From Candidatus Aminicenantota bacterium (lineage in GTDB: Bacteria; Acidobacteriota; Aminicenantia; UBA2199): a stretch of DNA of 7,077 nucleotides. The position numbers were made by a program, and so were the translations under genes. The notes beneath the pieces were generated by a model. It did not search any database, had not been told where the DNA came from, and saw only the letters and a list, made by a program, of their open reading frames with translations. The stretch is taken from assembly GCA_020355945.1 (NCBI GenBank), contig CP070627.1, positions 1,561,788-1,568,864 on the forward strand, written 5' to 3'. Positions 1-6,082 of the stretch are shown in pieces (position 1 is the stretch's first letter; each line of letters begins with the position of its first letter).

Positions 1-324
1 TTAAAAAGCATTGCCCGATGGATACGAGAGCACCTGGGAGAGGATACGCCGTGGCATATTGAAAAATTCAATCCCCAATTCAAGTTACAGAAGCTTCCCC
101 CTACACCCCAGAAGACCATGGAAAACGCACGAAAAATCGGGTTGGATGCAGGGTTGAGATATGTTTATACCTCCAATATTGCGCCTCATGCTGGCAACCA
201 TACGTATTGTCACCACTGCGGCAAAGTGATTGTCAAGCGAATGGGGTTTAAGGTTCTTAAGAATATGGTAAATTCCGGGAGATGTCCTTATTGTTCCACT
301 ATCATTCCAGGCGTATGGATATAA
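1..324 (+). CDS. amrS: AmmeMemoRadiSam system radical SAM enzyme AmrS, C-terminal part (5' end outside window)
   Basis: The reading frame is open from the first base to the TAA at 322-324 and gives 107 residues; the start and the radical SAM cluster motif lie upstream of the window. The first in-frame ATG, at 118, is internal, because the 39 codons before it already match the family (IARWIREHLGEDTPWHI, then LPPTP). Next come a GLRYVYTSNI segment, two cysteine pairs (TYCHHCG and GRCPYC) and the typical ending IPGVW. The paired CxxC motifs look like a metal-binding knuckle at the C-terminus. The family resembles pyruvate formate-lyase activating enzymes and is named for its association with AMMECR1 and Memo proteins; its substrate is not firmly established. 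Neither partner is visible here. No convincing terminator follows the stop. Family assignment is from remembered motif similarity and is strong. Confidence 0.9.
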   Translation, partial: LKSIARWIREHLGEDTPWHIEKFNPQFKLQKLPPTPQKTMENARKIGLDAGLRYVYTSNIAPHAGNHTYCHHCGKVIVKRMGFKVLKNMVNSGRCPYCSTIIPGVWI

Positions 325-352
325 CCCCTCGGTTTAATAAAAAGTTTTTGCG

Positions 353-384
353 GATGTTTCACGGGTCCAGATGTTTCACGGGTC
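353..384. repeat. Tandem 15-bp direct repeat, two copies
   Basis: GATGTTTCACGGGTC occurs at 353-367 and again at 370-384, separated by CA, so the period is 17 bp. It lies in the non-coding stretch after amrS. Two copies with a 2-bp gap are not a CRISPR array. It could be a local duplication or a pair of sites for a regulator; nothing here tells which. Confidence 0.8.
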
Positions 385-400
385 AGTTTTTTCAAAAAGC

Positions 401-434
401 GCCCCCTAATAGGGTGCCCGCGCCGCGGGCCCGC
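401..434. repeat. GC-rich cluster of inverted repeats (REP-like or terminator-like)
   Basis: Two short hairpins can form side by side. The first pairs 401-407 with 411-417 around AAT, with one mismatch. The second pairs GCCCGC at 416-421 with GCGGGC at 425-430 around GCC. A perfect 10-bp palindrome, GCGGGCCCGC, occupies 425-434. Positions 416-434 contain only G and C, in sharp contrast to the AT-rich DNA on both sides. No T-run follows, so a classical intrinsic terminator for amrS is unlikely. It may be a REP-type intergenic element or an RNA structure. Nothing else is seen in 325-463. Confidence 0.55.
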
Positions 435-463
435 CAGAGGCTAAAAGAAATTTTAAAATTCTG

Positions 464-492
464 TTGAAAATTAATTATTATCACACTAATAT
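464..492 (+). promoter_or_regulatory. Probable sigma70-type promoter of the cytidylate kinase-like gene
   Basis: TTGAAA at 464-469 is followed after 17 bp by TAATAT at 487-492; TATAAA at 490-495 is a better hexamer but at 20-bp spacing. The -35 element equals the one seen at the two better promoters at 3814-3842 and 3986-4014. Predicted transcription would start near 499 and leave a leader of about 65 nt that contains the octamer repeat. The -10 element is only a partial match. Confidence 0.45.
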
Positions 493-514
493 AAATCATA
501 GAATGAAAAAAACA

Positions 515-538
515 TTGGTGTCTTTGTGTCTTGGTGGC
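515..538. repeat. Tandem octamer repeat (three units)
   Basis: Three imperfect 8-bp units follow each other: TTGGTGTC at 515-522, TTTGTGTC at 523-530 and TTGGTGGC at 531-538, then TAAAAAAT. It lies just before the ribosome binding site of the kinase-like gene. A related piece, CTTCGTGGCTAAAA, is found at 6890-6903, so this may be one member of a dispersed intergenic repeat family of this genome. Confidence 0.65.
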
Positions 539-564
539 TAAAAAATGGCAAAAGGAGGGATAGC

Positions 565-1395
565 ATGCCTGTGATAACTATTTCGAGGCAATTGGGCAGT
601 TTGGGTACGGACATCGCTCAACTGCTGTGTAAAGAGTTTGATTGCCAATGCCTTAACAAAGAATCACTGGAAGAGGCATTTGGCGAATATGGCATCCCTA
701 AAGAAAACTTAGAACGATTCGATGAAAAAAAACCCGGGTTCTGGGAGCTGTTCAAAACCGATAAAGCCAGGTACCTTCATTTCATGAAACGAGCAATATT
801 TGAATTTGCTCGTAAAGGCAGCGGCATTATCCTGGGACGAGGCGGGCAAATCCTGCTGGCAGACCTGCCAGGTGTCATTTATGTCCGGGTCATCGCACCA
901 ATAGAAGTACGAAAACAGCGAATCATGCACCAATTCGAATACGATGAACAACACGCGGAAAAAATTATCCAGGATAGTGACTATGAAAGAGCCGGATTCC
1001 ACAAATTCTTTTTCGGTCAAAACTGGGAAAATCCGAACCTCTATCACCTGGTGATTAATACCGGTACCTTTTCAGCAGGAACCGCCGCCCAATTAATTAA
1101 AGATATTGTCAATACCGATGAATTAAAAGCGGCTCAAGAACAAACCGCTCAGAAATTGACAGACCTGTGCCTGGAACATGAAATCAAAACCGCGATTGTA
1201 TATAAAGAAAAAATTGTGATCCAATTTTTAGAAGTGGCTGCTGAACAAGGAGTAGTGACGCTGCGGGGAATCGTGGACAATGGTGATGACATGGATCGCT
1301 GTGAAAAACTGGTCACTGAAATGCCCGGAGTAAAGGAGGTTCATAACGAAATCTATTACAGCCCCATTACCTCTGCCTACGGGATTCATTATTGA
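565..1395 (+). CDS. Cytidylate kinase-like family protein with C-terminal BON domain
   Basis: The start is ATG 565, because GGAGG at 554-558 lies 6 nt before it; an earlier GTG at 526 falls inside the octamer repeat and adds residues unlike the family. The 276-residue product begins MPVITISRQLGSLGT, the family's form of the nucleotide-binding loop (about residues 3-15), which lacks the lysine of a classical P-loop. SGIILGRGGQ at 86-95 and the arginine-rich APIEVRKQRI at 111-120 match the rest of the NMP-kinase-like core (to about 185). Residues about 200-264 form a BON domain: GVVTLRGIVDN at 229-239 and MPGVKEVHNEI at 253-263. BON domains are thought to bind membranes or ligands. No signal peptide or membrane segment is visible, so the protein is probably cytoplasmic. 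Its substrate is unknown; true CMP kinase activity should not be assumed. It is monocistronic, converging with the gene on its right. Confidence 0.88.
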   Translation: MPVITISRQLGSLGTDIAQLLCKEFDCQCLNKESLEEAFGEYGIPKENLERFDEKKPGFWELFKTDKARYLHFMKRAIFEFARKGSGIILGRGGQILLADLPGVIYVRVIAPIEVRKQRIMHQFEYDEQHAEKIIQDSDYERAGFHKFFFGQNWENPNLYHLVINTGTFSAGTAAQLIKDIVNTDELKAAQEQTAQKLTDLCLEHEIKTAIVYKEKIVIQFLEVAAEQGVVTLRGIVDNGDDMDRCEKLVTEMPGVKEVHNEIYYSPITSAYGIHY

Positions 1396-1408
1396 ACAGG
1401 CAAATATT

Positions 1409-1462
1409 CGATTAAATTGGGTGAATCAATTCTGATCTTAAGAAGTTCAAGATTTTTAATCG
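1409..1462. terminator. Possible bidirectional terminator or inverted repeat between convergent genes
   Basis: CGATTAAA at 1409-1416 is the exact reverse complement of TTTAATCG at 1455-1462. Smaller arms lie inside: AATTG 1415-1419 with CAATT 1427-1431, and ATCTT 1435-1439 with AAGAT 1449-1453, the latter followed by TTTT on the plus strand. It sits between the stop at 1395 and the minus-strand stop codon at 1456-1458, which it overlaps. The stems are short and AT-rich, so termination is only a guess. Confidence 0.3.
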
Positions 1463-3753
1463 GGGGGAGTATAATTGATTTCAACCATTCTTCTTTCTTC
1501 TTCACCATAGGGATCGATGGTAGCCATGCCTTTGGGGAAATGCTCTACCATGTTGTCGATTCTACTTTTAGGAGGTAGATTTTCTTTGGTTATTTTGTCT
1601 CTCTTTACTCCCTTCAACAATGAAATAAATAGCTCTATACTGCGAGCACCGTATTTGAATTTCGTATTACCGATTGTTTTCAATACCCCCAGCTCAACCT
1701 GGGCAATTTCACCAAAATATCTATTTAACAACCTGGCAAAAAGATAAATAGCTTCCACATCAGATATGTTTGCCAGGTGACAGTAAATTCCAAAGATTCT
1801 TGATTTTAGATCCCGAAATTTTGGATGATCGATTTTGAATTGCTGTTCATCAGGGTCTCTGCTCATGGCAAAAAAACCGGGGAAAGGCTTTAAAGCGTTT
1901 TTAAGTCCATTCCGGTAATATCGACCGCACCACATTAATTCCAACAAAAATCCAAATATTGATTCACCGTTAATCAGGGTATCTACCTCATCCAGGAACA
2001 TAAAAATTTTTCTACCTTCTCTTTGGGCGATATCCACTTGATCAAAGAAATTTGTAAGCCCATCCAGACTGGTTAACTGTGAAATATTGCACTCAAAAAG
2101 CTCAAGTTCAAACTTCTTTGCCAGGCACTTTGCCAGATAGGATTTACCTGAACCCGGGTCTGCTAAAACAAGTGATATTAAAGGACGCTGTTTCTCTTTA
2201 TCCTCTGTATCCATGAATCCTTGAATAGTTGAAGTCAGATTTAATATATTTTCCTTCCTGTCAGGATCAAGTATTGTAAAGTCATCCAGGCAGGTATGAG
2301 CCCGCCATACCTCCAATTGATATTTTTTTTCATTGTTTTTCCCAGTTATTTGGATACAGCCGGCACTATCTTTGCTTTGAGCCTGGCTCCACTCATTCTC
2401 AACAACTGAGCATAATTTTGGGCCGGAAAGTTTTATACTGATATTGGAATCAGGTTTCGTAGAGCCCACTGCTTTTGAAATATCGGCTGCTACTGCTTTT
2501 ATTTTTTTATCTGTTTGCCAAATTGACATACAAGCGTTGCACCACTTAATGCCGTTTGATAAACCAACCTGGCAATCTGTTCCAAAATTATCTTCCTGAG
2601 TTGGCTTTAGGCACTTTTTTTTTCTTTCTAATTCCATAATGACAAGGGAGGCAAGAAAGATACTTGAACGTCCACGTGTAATATACGTGGGTTTCTCAGT
2701 TGAACGCAGCACCCATATTTGCTTTTTATTATTGTCATAAGCAATGCAGCTATTATCCTGGAAAAGAACCGCTAATTTTGAATTATCAATGTGGGCTGTT
2801 TTGTATTTTTTCAGAAAGTTCAGCCCGTCTGCTGTTAATTCGGTGCCATAAGTTAATGATTTGCCTTTGGCATATTTTTTGGAAAGCCTTGGATCAATAA
2901 ATCGGATAAAACTGTCACCAGTGCGAATTTGTTTACTAAAATGATAGTACCAATCTGGAGTTTCAATTTGCTTTGTGCGATAGAACCATAAGATACCTTC
3001 TTTTGATTTGGGCACCTGGATTTTTTGCGTTAATGAAAGAACCAACTCCTCAGTGATTAATCCTTTGTTGAAGTCCGCCAAAACAATTGCATCAAACTCA
3101 ACATTACCGATTTGCTTAAAAATTTTCTCCATTCGTTCATCAATTATTTCTTTTAGACTTTTTTCTTTCATTTTTTCTGGTTTCCACTGGAGGTGCCAAT
3201 CATACCTTGACATGGGGGCTATATGGCTGCCGGGATGCCCAAGAAAGGTTCGAACAACACGAGTTGTCGAGCAAATATCTCCTTCGCGTGCCAGATTGAA
3301 CAGTCTCTTTTCTCCTTCATCAATAGGAGCCGCTTCTCTGTGTATATGGAATGGATTGGCCCCAACCAGGTTATTTTCTTTAAATAATTCTTCCATAAAA
3401 TTATCATCATCAGGGTCCCATACCCCGATTCCATAGATCTTGAAATCACCATAGATACTTACCTTTTCCTGTGTTCCTTCTTTTTTTTCCTTTTCTTTGG
3501 TCTCACTTTCCAGAAATCCTCTCACTGCACTGGCTGTAAGAGATGCACCGCAAAGTCTTTTTATTCCTAAATCTGGATCATCATAGGCAGTATGAAAATG
3601 CTTTTCCTTATGTTGTTTAGCACTGGTTTCCGAACGTTCATAAGTCATTACCCAATCTTCATCAACAATCCAATCGCCAATAACAAGAACGTTAACATCC
3701 TTTTTCACTGACCCGGAAGATTCGGATTTTACCTTAGAACTTTTATCTTCCAT
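1456..3753 (-). CDS. Fusion of a PfkB/RfaE-like sugar-kinase domain and an AAA+ ATPase; unknown function
   Basis: The frame has two candidate starts. ATG 3753 (765 aa) has AGGAGG at 3768-3763, 9 nt upstream. ATG 3807 (783 aa) has no Shine-Dalgarno site and would lie exactly at the predicted transcription start. Numbering here is for the 783-aa form. Residues 1-36 are lysine/serine-rich and disordered-looking. About 37-395 resemble a divergent PfkB/RfaE fold: VNVLVIGDWIVDEDW (38-52), a CGASLTAS turn (86-93), STTRVVRT (180-187), DAIVLADFNKGLI (239-251) and the C-terminal helix GRSSIFLASL (379-388). Where active kinases have GAGD this has GRSS, so catalysis is doubtful. A linker with three cysteines (412, 423, 426) leads to AAA+: Walker A ADPGSGKS (549-556), Walker B IFMFLDEVD (601-609), sensor-1-like FFAMSR (645-650), a possible arginine finger R670, and sensor-2-like YGARSIEL (719-726). 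No membrane segment is seen. I know no characterised protein with this architecture. Confidence 0.85.
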   Translation of the reverse strand: MEDKSSKVKSESSGSVKKDVNVLVIGDWIVDEDWVMTYERSETSAKQHKEKHFHTAYDDPDLGIKRLCGASLTASAVRGFLESETKEKEKKEGTQEKVSIYGDFKIYGIGVWDPDDDNFMEELFKENNLVGANPFHIHREAAPIDEGEKRLFNLAREGDICSTTRVVRTFLGHPGSHIAPMSRYDWHLQWKPEKMKEKSLKEIIDERMEKIFKQIGNVEFDAIVLADFNKGLITEELVLSLTQKIQVPKSKEGILWFYRTKQIETPDWYYHFSKQIRTGDSFIRFIDPRLSKKYAKGKSLTYGTELTADGLNFLKKYKTAHIDNSKLAVLFQDNSCIAYDNNKKQIWVLRSTEKPTYITRGRSSIFLASLVIMELERKKKCLKPTQEDNFGTDCQVGLSNGIKWCNACMSIWQTDKKIKAVAADISKAVGSTKPDSNISIKLSGPKLCSVVENEWSQAQSKDSAGCIQITGKNNEKKYQLEVWRAHTCLDDFTILDPDRKENILNLTSTIQGFMDTEDKEKQRPLISLVLADPGSGKSYLAKCLAKKFELELFECNISQLTSLDGLTNFFDQVDIAQREGRKIFMFLDEVDTLINGESIFGFLLELMWCGRYYRNGLKNALKPFPGFFAMSRDPDEQQFKIDHPKFRDLKSRIFGIYCHLANISDVEAIYLFARLLNRYFGEIAQVELGVLKTIGNTKFKYGARSIELFISLLKGVKRDKITKENLPPKSRIDNMVEHFPKGMATIDPYGEEERRMVEINYTPPD

Positions 3754-3762
3754 TTTATGGCC

Positions 3763-3768
3763 CCTCCT
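3763..3768 (-). promoter_or_regulatory. Ribosome binding site that decides the AAA+ gene start
   Basis: The minus strand reads AGGAGG here, 9 nt before the ATG at 3753-3751. It is the only good Shine-Dalgarno match near the 5' end of this gene and is the reason for preferring the shorter product. Confidence 0.6.
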
Positions 3769-3813
3769 GGAAGTTTTAGATTTTTTAGTTTTTTTATCCT
3801 CCATCATAATTAA

Positions 3814-3842
3814 ATTATAAAAAAAAAAGATTTTTTTTTCAA
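3814..3842 (-). promoter_or_regulatory. Sigma70-type promoter of the kinase-fold/AAA+ gene, with homopolymer spacer
   Basis: On the minus strand TTGAAA (3842-3837) and a perfect TATAAT (3819-3814) are separated by exactly 17 bp. The spacer is almost only homopolymer: on the plus strand a run of ten A (3819-3828), GA, then nine T (3831-3839). Transcription would start near 3807, which is the A of the upstream ATG. This leaves either leaderless translation from 3807 or a leader of about 54 nt ending at the AGGAGG-served ATG at 3753. Confidence 0.75.
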
Positions 3843-3985
3843 ATAAAATTTTAATTTTTCTGATTTTTTATAAAAGTTTTCATCATCAAATTGAGAGATT
3901 TACTTACTGTTACGCAGCATCAGTACTCTATCCAGTGAATCCTTTCATTCCCTACCCGATCATGAGGAAATGGTTGAAGGGAGCA

Positions 3986-4014
3986 TTGAAAAAAAGGTTT
4001 GAATCCTATATAAT
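3986..4014 (+). promoter_or_regulatory. Sigma70-type promoter of the AAA-like/PD-(D/E)XK gene
   Basis: TTGAAA at 3986-3991 and TATAAT at 4009-4014 are separated by 17 bp, the same two hexamers and spacing as the promoter facing the other way at 3814-3842. Transcription would start near 4021, giving a leader of only about 9 nt. GGTGAT at 4021-4026 can pair with the AUCACC part of the 16S rRNA 3' end and may serve as the ribosome binding site. The remaining DNA between the two promoters (3843-3985) holds no gene I can recognise. Confidence 0.75.
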
Positions 4015-4029
4015 CTTTTCGGTGATACA

Positions 4030-5829
4030 ATGAATAAAATGACTAACAGCAGCATCAAGAAAATCCCTTACGGTATAGCAGATTATGACAAAATAGTGAC
4101 AGACAACTGTTATTATGTGGATAAAACCGCTTATTTAAGAATCCTTGAACAAACCGGTGACTATTTATTTTTCATCCGGCCCCGACGATTTGGCAAATCC
4201 CTGTTTTTGAGTGTAATGGAAGCGTATTATGATATCTTTTATAAAGAAAAATTTGAGACCTATTTCAAAGACACGGTTATCTACCAAAAACCCACCCCGA
4301 ATCGAGGCGATTACCTGGTGTTGAAATTTAATTTTTCAATGGTAGACCCGGCGGTGGATCGGGTAGAAGCTTCTTTTTTAAGCCATATCCGGGGAAGGGC
4401 ATTGTCATTCATCAGGAAATATTCTAACTATTTGATTAAGGACCTGGAATATTTCAAAAAAAGCATCGAAGAGAGCTGGTCCGCTCCTGATATTTTATCC
4501 ATCATAAGGGACCTATGCAAAGATTCCCATCAAAAGTCATACGCTATTATCGATGAATATGATAATTTTGCGAACAGCATACTTTCCACCGCGGGTGAGA
4601 AAGCCTACCAGGACCTCACACGGGGCGAAGGATTCTTCCGGTCATTTTTTAATGTATTGAAAGGCGGGACCGATGGAATGGAAGCTCCCTTCACCCGGTT
4701 GTTCTTAACCGGTGTTTCCCCGGTAACAATGGATGATGTCACCAGTGGATTCAACATCGGTAAAAACGTTTCCATTGACGACATTTTTAATCAACTTCTC
4801 GGGTTTACCAACGAAGATGTCATAAAAATGATCGAATACTACAGGCAATTTGGACTAATCAAACATGACAATCAATACCTTCTTGACATCATGAGTCAAT
4901 GGTATGACAATTATATTTTTTCCACAAAATCAACAACAAAACTCTTTAACCCGGATATGGTACTTTATTTTCTCGATGAGTATTTCAAAAGCTTTCAAAT
5001 CCCGGAAGATTTGATCGACCGAAATGTAAGAATCGATTACCAGAAGTTAAGACACCTGATTATTATAGAAAGAAAAGGTAAAAAAGAGGAAAACGGCAAT
5101 TTCTCCAGGCTGCGAGAAATCCTGGAAATGGGAGAAACGGTTAAAAAGCTAAAAAAGGGGTTCCCGTTGGAGGAAGTAGACGAACCGGAAAATTTCATCT
5201 CACTGCTCTTTTATCTCGGCCTGTTAACCATTAAAGGGCGGAGAGAAGGATTAACCGTATTCAAGATACCCAACCAGACAGTAAAGACCTTGTATTATGA
5301 CTATATTATCCGTGTCAGCAAAGAAATTGGATTATTGGATGTTAATGTCGGGAAAGTGGAAGATTTACTCCATGATATGGCCTATCACGGCAATTGGAAC
5401 GATTTTTTTGCATATCTGTCCCAACGGATGGCACAGTCCACCGCGATCCGGGATTATATAAGGGAAGAGAAAGTAATCCAGGGATTTTTGCTGGCTTACC
5501 TGGGAATCAGTGATTATTTTATTGTCCATTCGGAGAAAGAATTAAACAAAGGATATGCAGATATTGTGATGGAGCCTTTTTTTGCCGTCTATGCAGGAAT
5601 CAAGTACTCGTATATGATAGAGATCAAGTACATCGCTAAAGAAAAAGGCAGAGGACAAAAAACACTGGGAAAAAAGATGCAAAAATTAAAAGCAGAAGCA
5701 GAAGAACAATTGAAAAAATACAGCCTGGATGAAAACTTCAAAAAGATCATTGGAAAGACCACCTTGATTAAACTGGTTTTAATCTTTTACGGCAGTCAAT
5801 TAAAATACATCGACGAAGCCAGCGATTGA
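4030..5829 (+). CDS. AAA-ATPase-like protein (DUF1703 type) with C-terminal PD-(D/E)XK nuclease-type domain
   Basis: The 599-residue product has the family's standard opening: IPYGIADYDKIV (12-23) and YYVDKTAYL (28-36), then a Walker A variant RPRRFGKSL (50-58), Walker B YAIIDEYDN (171-179), and the conserved FLTGVSPVT (225-233) and GFNIGKNVS (240-248) segments. The C-terminal part carries GYADIV with D511 and EIKY with E531 and K533, the D...ExK signature of a PD-(D/E)XK domain (PDDEXK_9 type). Length and domain order are normal for the family, so the gene looks intact. The family is large and often multicopy within a genome. It has no firm function; roles in defence or as a selfish element have been suggested because of the nuclease-type domain, which is inference. 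ATP binding and the acidic/lysine site appear preserved. It is transcribed divergently from the kinase-fold/AAA+ gene and ends 7 bp before the Trk remnant coming from the other strand. Confidence 0.92.
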   Translation: MNKMTNSSIKKIPYGIADYDKIVTDNCYYVDKTAYLRILEQTGDYLFFIRPRRFGKSLFLSVMEAYYDIFYKEKFETYFKDTVIYQKPTPNRGDYLVLKFNFSMVDPAVDRVEASFLSHIRGRALSFIRKYSNYLIKDLEYFKKSIEESWSAPDILSIIRDLCKDSHQKSYAIIDEYDNFANSILSTAGEKAYQDLTRGEGFFRSFFNVLKGGTDGMEAPFTRLFLTGVSPVTMDDVTSGFNIGKNVSIDDIFNQLLGFTNEDVIKMIEYYRQFGLIKHDNQYLLDIMSQWYDNYIFSTKSTTKLFNPDMVLYFLDEYFKSFQIPEDLIDRNVRIDYQKLRHLIIIERKGKKEENGNFSRLREILEMGETVKKLKKGFPLEEVDEPENFISLLFYLGLLTIKGRREGLTVFKIPNQTVKTLYYDYIIRVSKEIGLLDVNVGKVEDLLHDMAYHGNWNDFFAYLSQRMAQSTAIRDYIREEKVIQGFLLAYLGISDYFIVHSEKELNKGYADIVMEPFFAVYAGIKYSYMIEIKYIAKEKGRGQKTLGKKMQKLKAEAEEQLKKYSLDENFKKIIGKTTLIKLVLIFYGSQLKYIDEASD

Positions 5830-5837
5830 AGGCTTTT
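5816..5837 (+). terminator. Weak terminator-like hairpin at the end of the AAA-like/PD-(D/E)XK gene
   Basis: AAGCC at 5816-5820 can pair with GGCTT at 5831-5835 around a 10-nt loop, followed by TT and then C. The stem overlaps the stop codon and is only 5 bp, so it is weak. Intergenic space between the convergent genes is just 7 bp. Confidence 0.25.
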
Positions 5838-6082
5838 CATATCCTGGTTTTCTTATGAAGCTTTTCAATATCTTTATTTTTTCCAAAAACAATCAAGATA
5901 TCGCTGTTTTTGATCACCACATCGCCGCCAGGATTGATGGTGGTCACATCCGGGATAGTGGATTTAATCGCCAAAACCGTTACTTTGTACTTCCTTCGCA
6001 AACCGATTTGAATCAAGGTTTTTCCGATAAAGGCATCCGGGGGGGCAATCTCCTGAATCACAAAATCCGATTCCAGGGGCAT
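5837..6082 (-). pseudogene. trkA: trkA 3' remnant: TrkA C-terminal (RCK_C) domain fragment
   Basis: This frame encodes 81 residues that match the RCK_C domain found at the end of TrkA/KtrA K+ uptake regulators: DFVIQEIAPPDAFIGKTL, then LRRKYKVTVLAIK, INPGGDVVIKNSDILIVFGKN and a normal-looking end with TGA at 5839-5837. In intact TrkA this domain follows an NAD(H)-binding RCK_N domain and binds a ligand that controls the TrkH channel. The RCK_N part (well over 100 residues) is absent. The frame is closed by TAA at 6091-6089, and ATG 6082 has no Shine-Dalgarno site, so it is probably not translated as a stand-alone protein. A free-standing RCK_C protein is the alternative. It lies in a different frame from the trkH fragment just upstream. 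Confidence 0.7.

Noticed and set aside
118..324. ATG 118 as the start of a small 68-residue zinc-knuckle protein
   Set aside because: The frame is open to the window edge and the 39 codons before it match the same radical SAM family, so it is the tail of a longer gene.
353..384. CRISPR array
   Set aside because: Only two 15-bp copies with a 2-bp gap; no spacers and no cas genes.
526..564. GTG 526 as start of the kinase-like protein
   Set aside because: It lies inside the octamer repeat, has no ribosome binding site, and the family begins at the MPVITISR segment served by GGAGG at 554-558.
709..1047. Minus-strand open frame of 112 codons
   Set aside because: Antisense shadow of the kinase-like gene with no motif of its own.
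3008..3436. Plus-strand open frame of 142 codons
   Set aside because: It is antisense to the well-supported kinase-fold/AAA+ gene, serine/proline-rich without recognisable motifs, and has no ribosome binding site.
3808..4029. Small toxin or antitoxin gene between the divergent promoters
   Set aside because: No open frame with a plausible start and ribosome binding site was found in this AT-rich stretch.
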